Part shown: positions 26,879 to 35,709 of the stretch, piece after piece | Layout: each line of letters begins with the position of its first letter | How positions within the stretch are numbered: position 1 is the stretch's first letter | Assembly: GCA_046350055.1 (NCBI GenBank) | Contig: JAXMBC010000001.1 | Coordinates: 3,658,001 to 3,722,000, forward strand | Direction: 5' to 3' | Source: JAEUIE01 sp046350055 | GTDB lineage: Bacteria; Planctomycetota; Planctomycetia; Gemmatales; HRBIN36 | Length of the DNA stretch: 64,000 nt | The notes under the pieces: model-generated | Told to the model about the DNA's origin: nothing | What the model saw: only the letters and a program-made list of their open reading frames with translations | Databases searched by the model: none | Translations under genes and position numbers: made by a program

Positions 26879-28066
26879 ATGTCTCGTTTTTCGCCTTCGA
26901 CGGCTGCCAGTCGCTCAGCGTTTACGCTGATCGAACTGCTCGTCGTCATCGCCATCATTGCGTTGCTGATGGCTCTATTGCTGCCTGCCATTCAGAAGGT
27001 GCGTGAAGCAGCCAACAAAATGCTCTGTTCTAGCAACCTGCGGCAGATCGCCATTGCTGCTCACAATTACCACAACGATTACAACAAGATTCCTCCGGGG
27101 GCTTTGCATTCGCTGAAGCCCAGCGGCGCATACATGACCTCCGGTGTGCAGAATGTTGGCTGCCTCTTTCTGCTTCTTCCTTACCTTGAACAGGACAACA
27201 TCTTCAAGCAAGTAGTCGGTACCGGTACGCCACCCGGTGCTCAGGTGCCGACTGGTGGTGCTGGTGGCGCATTCAATACCAGTCTTAAGCAACTCATGTA
27301 TGCCTGGTGGGTCAACGATATCAACCGTCTGGTATCTCAAGCCCGCATCAAAGCGTTTCTGTGCCCCTCTGATAACGCCAATGAGTCTACCACCGTCGGA
27401 GTTCTCATTAACATGGGGCATTGGGGCACGCAAATATCTCAAGGATTCATCTACACTGGTTCATTAGGAAGCCCCGCCAACGATCAGTTTGGCCGCACGA
27501 ATTACACTGGTGTACAGGGATTGGTCACCCAGGGGTGGGGAGGCCTGGTCGGTGCTCCTTCCATGGACGTCTATAACGGCGTCATGGATAATCGCGCTGA
27601 ATTGACTCTAGGTCAGTTGACCGTTCAGGATGGTACCAGCAACACCTTGATGTTTGGTGAAGGCCTGGGTGGCAACGGGGCTGGCGCTCGTGACTATGCA
27701 TGGAGTTGGATCGGTACCGGTATGGTGAATCTGGTCCTCGGCCTGGGCAAAGCCAACATTCCTTCCAATGTCGATCCCAGCACCGGTAACCCTGGTTCTC
27801 CTGGGACCTGGTATTTCTACACGGGCGGTGCAACATTGGGTAACTTCAGCTCTCGCCATGCTGCTGGAGTGCAGTTCGCATTTGCAGATGGTTCTGTGCG
27901 AACCGTGCGCTATGGCAATGCTCGTCCTTTGAGCTTTGCCGATTGGTCCTGGGTGATAACGTCACCGTTTCCTGCCGCTCGCCTCACATCTGATTACGGT
28001 ATTTTGCTACAGATTGGTGGTAAACGCGATGGGTACAACAACGACACTGCATCCATACTTGACTAA
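26879..28066 (+). CDS. DUF1559 prepilin-like protein
   Basis: A 395-residue protein of the DUF1559 (SBP_bac_10) family that is greatly expanded in planctomycetes. The N-terminus is a type IV prepilin signal: a short charged leader, then AFTLIELLVVIAIIALLMALLLPA with the FTLIE cleavage motif. This implies processing by a prepilin peptidase and assembly into or secretion by a pseudopilus. The C-terminus carries the family motif FSSRHAAGVQFAFADGSVR (H...DG). The ATG at 26879 is fixed by a perfect GGAGG ribosome-binding site 5 nt upstream. A small lipoprotein gene follows after 53 nt and probably shares the transcript. Confidence 0.95.
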   Translation: MSRFSPSTAASRSAFTLIELLVVIAIIALLMALLLPAIQKVREAANKMLCSSNLRQIAIAAHNYHNDYNKIPPGALHSLKPSGAYMTSGVQNVGCLFLLLPYLEQDNIFKQVVGTGTPPGAQVPTGGAGGAFNTSLKQLMYAWWVNDINRLVSQARIKAFLCPSDNANESTTVGVLINMGHWGTQISQGFIYTGSLGSPANDQFGRTNYTGVQGLVTQGWGGLVGAPSMDVYNGVMDNRAELTLGQLTVQDGTSNTLMFGEGLGGNGAGARDYAWSWIGTGMVNLVLGLGKANIPSNVDPSTGNPGSPGTWYFYTGGATLGNFSSRHAAGVQFAFADGSVRTVRYGNARPLSFADWSWVITSPFPAARLTSDYGILLQIGGKRDGYNNDTASILD

Positions 28067-28119
28067 CCTGATGCCGATGGCATGTATGCCATCGGCATTC
28101 TCAATGGGAGAATAGTCCA

Positions 28120-28320
28120 ATGACACATCGATTGCTGATTGTCCTGAGTATTCTGATACTTGGTACGTTGCTGGCTGGTTGCAGCAATAATAAGGGTGTG
28201 ACCATGCCAAACAACACTGCTGCAGCGGCAGTGCCACCTTCACCGCAGGTGACGAGTGGAAGCCCTGGTGGAAGTGCATCGAATAGCCCGACTGGAGGCA
28301 ACCCCAGTTTCGCCAAATAA
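28120..28320 (+). CDS. small lipoprotein paired with the DUF1559 gene
   Basis: A 66-residue protein made of a lipoprotein signal (LSILILGTLLAGC, lipidated C21) and a low-complexity Ala/Pro/Ser/Gly tail. It lies 53 nt after the DUF1559 gene with its own GGGAG ribosome-binding site and is followed by a strong terminator, so the two genes form a unit. Function is unknown. Confidence 0.8.
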   Translation: MTHRLLIVLSILILGTLLAGCSNNKGVTMPNNTAAAAVPPSPQVTSGSPGGSASNSPTGGNPSFAK

Positions 28321-28340
28321 CATGCACAATCGTTAATGCA

Positions 28341-28375
28341 ACAAGCCCACAGTTCCCTCTGTGGGCTTGTTTCTT
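28341..28375 (+). terminator. intrinsic terminator of the DUF1559-lipoprotein unit
   Basis: ACAAGCCCACAG (28341-28352) pairs perfectly over 12 bp with 28359-28370 around a 6-nt loop and is followed by TTCTT. It also separates the unit from the convergent rpsR gene. Confidence 0.9.
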
Positions 28376-28408
28376 CTCACGGTGCAAATCAAAGGGTGTT
28401 CTGGTGGA

Positions 28409-28648
28409 TTATTCGCCCACGTAGGGGAGCAGGGCCATTACGCGGGCTCGCTTGATAGCCTGGCCAACGGCACGCTGGAATGTGGCACAGATTCCTGATC
28501 GCTTGCGGCCAAACATGCGGCCCTGGGCGGTGCATAGCTTCTTCAAGCCGCTGATATCCTTGTAATCGACGAACGCGGGACGGGGACAACCCTGCGGGGT
28601 ACAAAACCGACACTTCTGCTTAGGCAGCGGCATGCGTTTCTTAGCCAT
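28409..28648 (-). CDS. rpsR: 30S ribosomal protein bS18
   Basis: A 79-residue basic protein with the bS18 pattern: KCRFCTPQGC near the N-terminus, then FVDYKDISGLKKLCTAQGRMFGRKRSGICATFQRAVGQAIKRARVMALLPYV. It binds 16S rRNA with bS6 on the 30S platform. The several cysteines (C13, C16, C21, C39, C54) suggest a zinc-binding form. Here it is not next to rpsF, ssb or rplI, its frequent partners. Confidence 0.97.
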   Translation of the reverse strand: MAKKRMPLPKQKCRFCTPQGCPRPAFVDYKDISGLKKLCTAQGRMFGRKRSGICATFQRAVGQAIKRARVMALLPYVGE

Positions 28649-28752
28649 GACGAACGCTTACTCCAATTTCAAGGGAAAAGGAAGTATAGGAAGCAGGCAT
28701 GGGCTGGCAAGGGTTTATTACCACGAAGTGTCAGGCACAGTGTACTGATGAA

Positions 28753-30252
28753 TCATTCAGATTCTGTGTGCTGCTTCGGTTCAGGAAGCCAGAAGCTGAC
28801 GATTACTGCCAACAGGCAGAATACCGCAGCTGTGATTCCAGCGGCATGGGCTGTCAATTGCGGTGGCGAGAAGCCCTTTAGAAAACTGGAAACCAGCGGA
28901 AGGATAATCAGAAGTGCCAGTGGGTTCCCGCTGGTACCCAGCATGCGGCCACCGACATTTGCTGCAAAACTCTCTCCGGTACCTCGCAGCTTCACTGGAT
29001 AGACCAGAGGTAGATAGTTACCCCAGAAGCTGAACTGGCCCACAACAAAAAAGGCAGCTACAAAGATGCCAATTTGTGTTCCCAGTAAACTCCACTCACC
29101 TGCCCGGCCACTTGAGAAGTATAGGAACACTAACGGTGTGACAATCATGGCAGGGATTTGAAATATTCGTAGTAGTGTTTGCCTGCTGATAACTACTACT
29201 GCCAGATAGGCTAATGCGAATCGCCCCACTAGCCCACCCAGTTCCTGCCACAACTGCACTCGAGAAATAGTGGCCTGAGTTCGTTTGTTAATCTCACTTG
29301 CTTTTACCTTGAGTCCTGCCACATCCTTGACATCGTGCTTCTTCAAACTGGCTTCGATTTCGGCAGGCTTGGCATCAGGTTTTTTGGCTGCCTCGTATGC
29401 CGCCCGGAGTGGTGATAGCTGTTTGGCGTCAGTGACAAGCCCAGGAACAATTTGAGGAAGTAGTTGAATAGCACCGAAAGCAATGCCATAGCCACACATC
29501 ATCAAAATGGTGGAGACAATTGTCGTCCGTCGCAATTCCGGGGAAAATAACAGACCAAAGCTGGGGCGAGTGATCGTACCCGATTTTCGCTTCGCTTCCC
29601 AGGCCGGAGATTCCGGCAGAAACGGGCGGATGATGATCAGCGGGATCGCGGGGATCACACCTGAGATAAGAGTATATCGCCAGGCTTGATGTTCACCCTG
29701 AATGGCCGGCAAGCTATCTGCGAATTGAGTACACAGCCAATACGCTCCCGTTACAAGCAGTCCTCCAATGGACGAAAATGCCTGCGTATAACCCAGCACA
29801 GCTTCTCGCTGCCTGGGATGATCAAACAACTCCGCCAGCCAGGCCGTTGCTGCGACGAACTCTACACACACACCGATAAATGTCAGGCAGCGTAAAACCA
29901 GCAGCATCTCAGCGGATTGAGCAAAGCCAGACGCAAGGGCTGAGAAAGCATAGAGCAAGATGCTGTAGGTCAAGACACGGCGACGACCGAACCAGTCTGT
30001 CAGGTAGCCTCCGAGCAGCCCGAAGATGCCACCGCACAGAGCACTGGCGTACATGATGTAGCTGAACCAGTCGAGGATCAGTCGATTACCGGATTCAGTG
30101 AATGGATCGACGCTGAGCAACTGTGCAAGTGCAGGACGGCCAACCAGTGGCCAGACAAGGAGCTCATAGATGTCGAAAGCGAACCCAATGGCGGCGATGA
30201 TCATGATCAGCCATTGGGTTCTCGTGAACGGAGGAGCTTTGGCGTCAGACAT
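28753..30252 (-). CDS. MFS transporter with an extra extramembrane insert
   Basis: A 499-residue major facilitator protein with about 12 membrane helices. Motif A is seen as GGYLTDWFGRRRVLTYS between helices 2 and 3, and PESPAW follows helix 6 as in sugar/organic-ion porters. Between helix 7 and helix 8 there is an unusual charged stretch of about 65 residues, from VTDAKQLSPLRAAYEAAKK to ASEINKRTQATISRVQ, predicted helical and facing the periplasm. The substrate cannot be assigned. The ATG at 30252 is used; a GTG three codons earlier is possible. The kinase gene upstream (stop at 30378) is on the same strand. Confidence 0.85.
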   Translation of the reverse strand: MSDAKAPPFTRTQWLIMIIAAIGFAFDIYELLVWPLVGRPALAQLLSVDPFTESGNRLILDWFSYIMYASALCGGIFGLLGGYLTDWFGRRRVLTYSILLYAFSALASGFAQSAEMLLVLRCLTFIGVCVEFVAATAWLAELFDHPRQREAVLGYTQAFSSIGGLLVTGAYWLCTQFADSLPAIQGEHQAWRYTLISGVIPAIPLIIIRPFLPESPAWEAKRKSGTITRPSFGLLFSPELRRTTIVSTILMMCGYGIAFGAIQLLPQIVPGLVTDAKQLSPLRAAYEAAKKPDAKPAEIEASLKKHDVKDVAGLKVKASEINKRTQATISRVQLWQELGGLVGRFALAYLAVVVISRQTLLRIFQIPAMIVTPLVFLYFSSGRAGEWSLLGTQIGIFVAAFFVVGQFSFWGNYLPLVYPVKLRGTGESFAANVGGRMLGTSGNPLALLIILPLVSSFLKGFSPPQLTAHAAGITAAVFCLLAVIVSFWLPEPKQHTESE

Positions 30253-30377
30253 TACAGGCACCTGCGGCAGGCGTGAAAAAGATAAGATATGGATTGAAAG
30301 TAGACGCGGCGTCTCACCACGTCATCAACTCACCGTCTTAATGCAACTGCAAACGCAAGGTGCGATGTATACCGTGA

Positions 30378-31955
30378 CTATTTCAGCCTTGCTCCAATTT
30401 CCTTGAGGGCTGAACGTTTCCATTCACTATCTGGCAGGTCCTGGTAGAGCTTCTGCATTTCAATCAGTCTCACTTTCAGGGCTGAAGGATCCAGGTCGCC
30501 TAAGCTTTTAATGACGGTTTCCAGCTTGAAGGTCGTTTGCCCGTCGCTTTGCTTGAGAGCTTCTTCTGCTAAACGAACCCATGCACTGTTTGCCGAAGTG
30601 TCTTTAAATGTGGCTACCAGATTTTTCCAAGTCGTGCGTGCTTCCTCAACCTGGCCGTTGTAGTAGGCCAGCACCCCGCGCCTATAGAACCGCTCTGCTT
30701 CACTGCTGGGTGCTGTGAATGTGAACGGTCCGCTGGTGACTTTTGCCTGTGTATACGATTTGATGCTTTGGATGCGTGACTTCAACTCTGTTCGCTCATC
30801 CTCAGTGACTGCTGCAGGATGGTGTTTTTGCAATGCATCGAACTTTATCTGCGCAGCATTCCAGTCGTTTTCATTTAACATCTGCTGAATGCTGCTCTTC
30901 AGTGATTCCACGGAGGGTGGCTGACGCAACCAGTACCACAGCCCCGCCACGCCTGCCATTGCTGCAAGAAGCACCATGGCTTGCAACGCAGGAAACGCAG
31001 GTCGCTCACGGCGTATTTTCTCACGCAACAGATTCAGGTCGCTGTCGCTCTTCGGGTCTGGATCAATCTCCATGACTTTGGTCGCTGGCGATACAGGTTT
31101 GGGCGTATACTGCTTCTGCCTGTCAAATTTACGCTTGAGCCTGTTAAGCGCATCTTCTACTGCCAGGGCGTTGGCAGGTCGCTTGTCCGGGTCTTTCTCC
31201 AGCAACGAAGCAATCAGTTCATCAAAATCATGAGGGATGCTTTCCACCAGGCGGGAAGGCAATTCAAACTGTGCATAACGATGTTTGTGCAATAACTCTG
31301 CTGCGGAATTTGCCTCGAAGGGCAACCGTCCGGTGAGGAGTTCATACAGAATGATCCCGAGTGAATAGAGATCACTCTTTCGAGTGGCTTGTTTGCCAGC
31401 TGCCTGTTCCGGGGAAACATAGCTGGCGGTGCCGATAATAGCATTTTCTTTTGTCAGCCGGTCTTCATGCAGAATTCGAGCGATGCCGAAGTCAGTAAGT
31501 TTGACGTGTCGTTCCCAGGAAGCCAGCAGATTGGCAGGTTTGAGATCACGATGGATGACTTCCTGTCGATGGGCAAATCGTAACGCGCTGGCGACCATTT
31601 GCCCTATGACGACTACTTCTTCCCAGGCGAGCTTGCCCCGTTGTTCCAGCACCCTGTCGAGTGACAAGCCATCGACATATTCCATGATGAGATACGGACG
31701 CCCCTGGAATTCGCCACTTTCATAGAGTTGCACGATGTGGTCATGCTTCAAGGCTCGGAGGATGTCTGCTTCCCGATGAAAGCGATCAAGGAGTGTTTCG
31801 CAGTTGTCAAGATCCGCAAGCCGTAGAAGCTTGATTGCTGCTCGTGATGGCTTGCCGTTAAACTGAGATTCAGCCTCAGCTAGATAGACATCGGCCATGC
31901 CTCCCTGGCTGATCTTGCGCGTGATTGTCCACTTGCCGATCTGTTCACCAATCAT
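30378..31955 (-). CDS. Hanks-type Ser/Thr protein kinase with TPR-like periplasmic tail
   Basis: A 525-residue membrane kinase. The catalytic domain (residues 8-270) is complete: SQGGMADVY glycine loop, AIK lysine (K42), HRDLKPANLL (135-144), DFG (155-157) and SPEQ (181-184). After a charged linker comes one membrane helix (about 324-343). A C-terminal region follows with short helical repeats around tetratricopeptide-like RRGVLAYYNGQVEEARTTW. Targets are unknown. The gene stands upstream of the MFS gene with 125 nt between, so co-transcription is possible. Confidence 0.93.
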   Translation of the reverse strand: MIGEQIGKWTITRKISQGGMADVYLAEAESQFNGKPSRAAIKLLRLADLDNCETLLDRFHREADILRALKHDHIVQLYESGEFQGRPYLIMEYVDGLSLDRVLEQRGKLAWEEVVVIGQMVASALRFAHRQEVIHRDLKPANLLASWERHVKLTDFGIARILHEDRLTKENAIIGTASYVSPEQAAGKQATRKSDLYSLGIILYELLTGRLPFEANSAAELLHKHRYAQFELPSRLVESIPHDFDELIASLLEKDPDKRPANALAVEDALNRLKRKFDRQKQYTPKPVSPATKVMEIDPDPKSDSDLNLLREKIRRERPAFPALQAMVLLAAMAGVAGLWYWLRQPPSVESLKSSIQQMLNENDWNAAQIKFDALQKHHPAAVTEDERTELKSRIQSIKSYTQAKVTSGPFTFTAPSSEAERFYRRGVLAYYNGQVEEARTTWKNLVATFKDTSANSAWVRLAEEALKQSDGQTTFKLETVIKSLGDLDPSALKVRLIEMQKLYQDLPDSEWKRSALKEIGARLK

Positions 31956-32126
31956 GGAGACTCCTGCAACGGTACCTACAGGTTACTCCAGCTTCGTGTG
32001 TGTCTCAAGCAGTTGAATGAGATTTCATGCATTGCCTTGACGAATCTGCTGACACAGTCGGATACTCTCCAGCTCATCTTGCACTATGAAATCCCTTTCA
32101 CACCGTTTGCCCCGGGAAACTTCCCC

Positions 32127-32156
32127 TTGGCAGACCCACGCTGCTTGGCATACGAT
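32127..32156 (+). promoter_or_regulatory. possible sigma-70 promoter for the TPR protein gene
   Basis: TTGGCA (32127-32132) and TACGAT (32151-32156) are separated by 18 nt, with one and two mismatches to consensus, and end 41 nt before the ATG at 32198. Confidence 0.4.
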
Positions 32157-32197
32157 ACATGAGTAGGATGCGAACCGCACATCTTGAGGGAGTACCA

Positions 32198-33409
32198 ATG
32201 AAACGTCATTTCACCTGGCTCGGCGCTCTGATTGCAGTATTCGTCGTGCTGTCGGCAGGTTATGCGCAGGAGAAGAGCACGGAAGATCTGCAAAAGGAAG
32301 CACTGGCTCTTAATTCCATCCGTAGCGAAGATGCCATTAAGAAGAAACTGCAGGAACTGCAGGAAGACAAAAAGCATGCTCGCAAGCTGGTTAAAGCCGC
32401 TGCGGAACTGCTCCCCAAGAAAGACGAGAACACTTTCACCTACAGCGGCGCACATATCCTTGGTACCATTGCCAGCGATGTTCGTGAATACAAAACTGCA
32501 ATAGAGTTTCTGCTCATCGCCATTGAAAAGGCCAATAAGGTCAAAAGTATCCGTAAGCTCTACTGGAACCGTATAACGCTAGTTGAAACGTACCTTGCCG
32601 ATAATCGGCCCGCTGACGCTGAGAAGGTCATTCGCAAGATTCTCGACAATATCCCCCCGAACATTGAAGATGAGGAAGATGCCCAGACCGTCGGCACGAC
32701 ACGCTTCCTCGCCATGATGGACCTGTCGCGTGCCTTGTTGCAACAGGGTAAGTTCGAAAACTCTCTCAAGCAGATTGAAAAGCTCTACAAGATGATCGAG
32801 GATGGCCAGTATGGCCCTGGAGCCAAGCCATTCATCCAACGGCTTCATGCTCAATACCACACGTACAAAGGCGACTTGAAAGACGCCATCAAGCTCTATG
32901 AGCAGATCATGGAGAATGAAGAGAAAGATACTTCCAAGGATCAGTATCAGGAGGTGATCGGCAATCTCGAAGCAGACGCTGGTAACGTTGATAAGGCCTA
33001 TGAAATCCTTTCTGGCCTGCTCAAGAAGAAACCAGATGCACCTGGACTCAATAACGACCTGGGTTACATCCTTGCATCTCATGATCGCAAGCTGGACGAA
33101 GCCGAGCGCATGATCAAAAAAGCTGTGGAGGCTGAACCAGAAAACTCCTCATTCCTCGACAGCATGGCCTGGGTGCTCTACAAGCAGAAGAAATACAAGG
33201 AAGCAAAGGTGTACATGCTCAGAGCCGTAGCTCAGGAGCGGGGCAAGAACACGGAACTGATGGAACACCTGGGGGATATCCATCTGGCTCTTGGCGAAAA
33301 GGATGACGCGAAGAAGGCTTACAAGGCATCTCTTGATGCTGTGACGTTTAATTATAAAGACCAGGCTCGCAAGCCCGAAATCGAGAAGAAGCTGAAAAGC
33401 CTCGAGTAA
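32198..33409 (+). CDS. exported TPR protein
   Basis: A 403-residue protein with a signal peptide (MKRHFTWLGALIAVFVVLSAGYA-Q) and TPR-like repeats over most of its length, for example GDLKDAIKLYEQIMENE and NVDKAYEILSGLLKKKPDAPG. Later repeats are DEAERMIKKAVEAEPEN and KYKEAKVYMLRAVAQE. The layout recalls BamD/YfgC-type or PEP-CTERM-type periplasmic TPR scaffolds, but no specific family is recognised. The ATG at 32198 is set by a GAGGGAG ribosome-binding site. A clear terminator follows at 33434. Confidence 0.88.
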   Translation: MKRHFTWLGALIAVFVVLSAGYAQEKSTEDLQKEALALNSIRSEDAIKKKLQELQEDKKHARKLVKAAAELLPKKDENTFTYSGAHILGTIASDVREYKTAIEFLLIAIEKANKVKSIRKLYWNRITLVETYLADNRPADAEKVIRKILDNIPPNIEDEEDAQTVGTTRFLAMMDLSRALLQQGKFENSLKQIEKLYKMIEDGQYGPGAKPFIQRLHAQYHTYKGDLKDAIKLYEQIMENEEKDTSKDQYQEVIGNLEADAGNVDKAYEILSGLLKKKPDAPGLNNDLGYILASHDRKLDEAERMIKKAVEAEPENSSFLDSMAWVLYKQKKYKEAKVYMLRAVAQERGKNTELMEHLGDIHLALGEKDDAKKAYKASLDAVTFNYKDQARKPEIEKKLKSLE

Positions 33410-33433
33410 CCAAAGTCGGGAATAGAATACTTC

Positions 33434-33474
33434 ACAGGGCTGTGCTGTTCGTGGCACAGCCCTGTTGTATTTTA
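33434..33474 (+). terminator. intrinsic terminator of the TPR protein gene
   Basis: ACAGGGCTGTGC (33434-33445) pairs perfectly over 12 bp with 33454-33465 around an 8-nt loop; TGTATTTT follows. The SDR gene begins 30 nt beyond, so it must have its own promoter or rely on readthrough. Confidence 0.85.
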
Positions 33475-33504
33475 CAGGTATTGTTCTTATCTGGTGTAAT
33501 GCAC

Positions 33505-34266
33505 ATGACCAAGCTTTTCGATCTCACTGGGAAGGTTGCACTTATTACTGGGGGCAGCAAGGGGCTGGGTAAGGCCATGGCTCGTGGACTGGCTGAAGCT
33601 GGGGCAGACATTGCCATCAGCAGTCGTCATCAAACAGAACTTGATGCAGCTTTGCCTGAGATTCTTGCAGGCACCGGGCGTCGCGGTGTAGCGTTCGTTG
33701 CTGATCTCAGCCAGCGAAGCGAATCAATCCGATTGGCAAACGACGTTATCAAGCACTTTGGCAAAGTCGACATCCTCGTCAATAACGCTGGTTCCAATAT
33801 CGTCTCGCCAATTGATGCCATCAAGGATGCTGACTGGGATTATATCCTGGAACTCAATCTGTCATCTGCGATGGCGTTGACACGTGCAGTAGTACCGGGA
33901 ATGAAGGAACGCCGTTGGGGACGGATCATCCACATCTCTTCCACCTTTGGATTTGTGTCGAAAGAAAAACGCAACGTTTATTCAGCTACCAAATCAGGCT
34001 TGCTGGGTATGACACGAGCCAGTTCCATGGACGTCGGGCCGTTCGGAATCACTGTCAATTGCATCGCACCAGGACCATTCCTGACCGATCTGCCGATGAG
34101 CCTGTTGAACGATGCAGAAAAGAAGGCTTTCAGTGATCACACTTCGCTGGGTCGTTGGGGGCAACCTGAGGAGTTGCAGGGCCCAGTAGTTTTCCTGGCC
34201 AGCGATGCCGCCGCCTACGTCACAGGAACCTGCATTGTAGTGGATGGCGGATACCTGACGAAGTAA
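33505..34266 (+). CDS. short-chain dehydrogenase/reductase
   Basis: A 253-residue Rossmann-fold oxidoreductase of the classical SDR family. Nucleotide-binding motif ALITGGSKGLGKAMA, the NNAG motif in DILVNNAGSN, catalytic Ser in IIHISSTFGF and the Y-x3-K pair in NVYSATKSG are all present, and it ends in the usual TGTCIVVDGGY. The NAD(P)-dependent reaction resembles FabG or gluconate 5-dehydrogenase types, but the substrate is open. In-frame ATGs at 33499 and 33505 are both possible. Its stop abuts the stop of the NifU-like gene on the other strand. Confidence 0.92.
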   Translation: MTKLFDLTGKVALITGGSKGLGKAMARGLAEAGADIAISSRHQTELDAALPEILAGTGRRGVAFVADLSQRSESIRLANDVIKHFGKVDILVNNAGSNIVSPIDAIKDADWDYILELNLSSAMALTRAVVPGMKERRWGRIIHISSTFGFVSKEKRNVYSATKSGLLGMTRASSMDVGPFGITVNCIAPGPFLTDLPMSLLNDAEKKAFSDHTSLGRWGQPEELQGPVVFLASDAAAYVTGTCIVVDGGYLTK

Positions 34267-34521
34267 CTATCGTTCTGGCGTGATCTCGATGTAAGCCACT
34301 TCAGGCACCAGTTCAATGAGCTGTCGTTCTATGCCCATAATCAGCGACATGGCTGTGCTGGGGCATGATTGACAGGCACCTTGCAGTTGCACCGCCACCA
34401 CGCCATCGGTGTCCACGCCACCAAACTTCAATTCGAGCCCTGCCTCACGCATAGCTGGGATAAGCGAGGTCTGAAAGGCTTCAGCGATTCGGTCGTGCAG
34501 GTTGGCGCCGGATGTAGTCAT
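34267..34521 (-). CDS. NifU C-terminal-like Fe-S scaffold protein
   Basis: An 84-residue protein equal to a stand-alone NifU C-terminal (Nfu) domain. It has the GVDTDGVVAVQLQGACQSCPST stretch with the C-x2-C pair that holds a transient Fe-S cluster, followed by MGIERQLIELVPEV. It presumably delivers clusters to apo-proteins. The first 41 nt overlap the 3' end of ribF on the same strand, which suggests coupled translation. Confidence 0.92.
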   Translation of the reverse strand: MTTSGANLHDRIAEAFQTSLIPAMREAGLELKFGGVDTDGVVAVQLQGACQSCPSTAMSLIMGIERQLIELVPEVAYIEITPER

Positions 34522-35443
34522 GATAAACCTGTTCTGTCTGCTTCAAGTCGCTGTCAAGTTGTTTTTGCAATTCCAGGACGGAGCTGAAGCGGGTGGTATC
34601 GCGGAGCCTGGAAAGAAAGCGCAGAGTCAATGACTGATCATACACCTCTTCAGCAAGACCCAGCAGATGTGCTTCCACCTTGCGTGCGTCGATGCTAAAA
34701 GTAGGGTTTGGTCCAATATTCACGGCGCCTGCAAATAGCCTGTCGCCCAGGACCGCTTCTGCAGCATACACTCCGGTGGCCGGTACAAGAGTAGCTATCT
34801 CAGCCAGGTTGCACGTGGGAAAGCCAATGGTGCGACCACGATGATCTCCATGAACTATCTTACCTGTCACTGAATATGGACGCCCCAGGCCGAGACGGGC
34901 AGCTTCGACGTCGCCCCGCTTGATGGCTTCGCGTATGGTGGAACTGGAAATACGCATTCTTCGCCGGTACACATCATCCACAACTTCACAGGGCAGTTGT
35001 TCCTTATGACACCAGTGCTGAAGTTGTGTGATTGTACCTTGCCTGTCCTTGCCAAAGCAGAAGTTCCTGCCTTCCACAATGCCTTTTAGCTCCAGCTGTT
35101 CCAGCAGCAATTCCTTGAAGAATGCGTTCGCACTTACCTCAAGGAGAGCCCTGCTAGCCTGCAGGACTAGTATACGATCAGTGCCGAGCGCTGCGATGTC
35201 TGCAACACGCTGTTGCAGCGTGGCAAGTGGTTCTGCCAGCAGATGAGGCCGCAGTATGGCAGTTGGTGGTGGATCAAACGTGATAGCCATCGCTGGACGC
35301 TGGAGTTGTTTCTTGAGGTGGAGCAGACGGCGAATCAGGGCACGATGTCCTCGATGCACTCCATCGAAGTTACCGATTGTCAGAACGTGGCTCTTGAGCT
35401 GTGGTGGGGCAGTGGACAGACCGTCCCAATAAACGACATTCAT
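34481..35443 (-). CDS. ribF: bifunctional riboflavin kinase / FAD synthetase
   Basis: A 320-residue two-domain enzyme converting riboflavin to FMN and FMN to FAD. The N-terminal adenylyltransferase domain shows TIGNFDGVHRGHRALI and RISSSTIREAI. The C-terminal kinase domain has GKIVHGDHRGRTIGFPTCNL and GVYA. The length is typical. The 266-nt gap upstream, to the divergent lipoprotein gene, holds no gene I can support. The 3' end overlaps the NifU-like gene by 41 nt. Confidence 0.96.
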   Translation of the reverse strand: MNVVYWDGLSTAPPQLKSHVLTIGNFDGVHRGHRALIRRLLHLKKQLQRPAMAITFDPPPTAILRPHLLAEPLATLQQRVADIAALGTDRILVLQASRALLEVSANAFFKELLLEQLELKGIVEGRNFCFGKDRQGTITQLQHWCHKEQLPCEVVDDVYRRRMRISSSTIREAIKRGDVEAARLGLGRPYSVTGKIVHGDHRGRTIGFPTCNLAEIATLVPATGVYAAEAVLGDRLFAGAVNIGPNPTFSIDARKVEAHLLGLAEEVYDQSLTLRFLSRLRDTTRFSSVLELQKQLDSDLKQTEQVYHDYIRRQPARPNR

Positions 35444-35709
35444 CCTAGTAATGTACGATTCATGAACCGAAAGCGTAATCAGCGTTCAAATTGCCATAAC
35501 TCAGCTGTCAACGCTGTATATCACCTATCTTGCCAGAGGGGTAACAATCACCTGGACTTCCTTCCCTGCCCGAACAATCGTAGTTACGCGATCTTTCGGA
35601 GGAATCGTTAATCTCGCTACGTCTCCCCATCCGATCAACAATGAGGAGTGCCCACGGCTGGCAATTGCGCATTAAGCAATTCAGGCACGAGACTGCAAGG
35701 AAGCCAACT

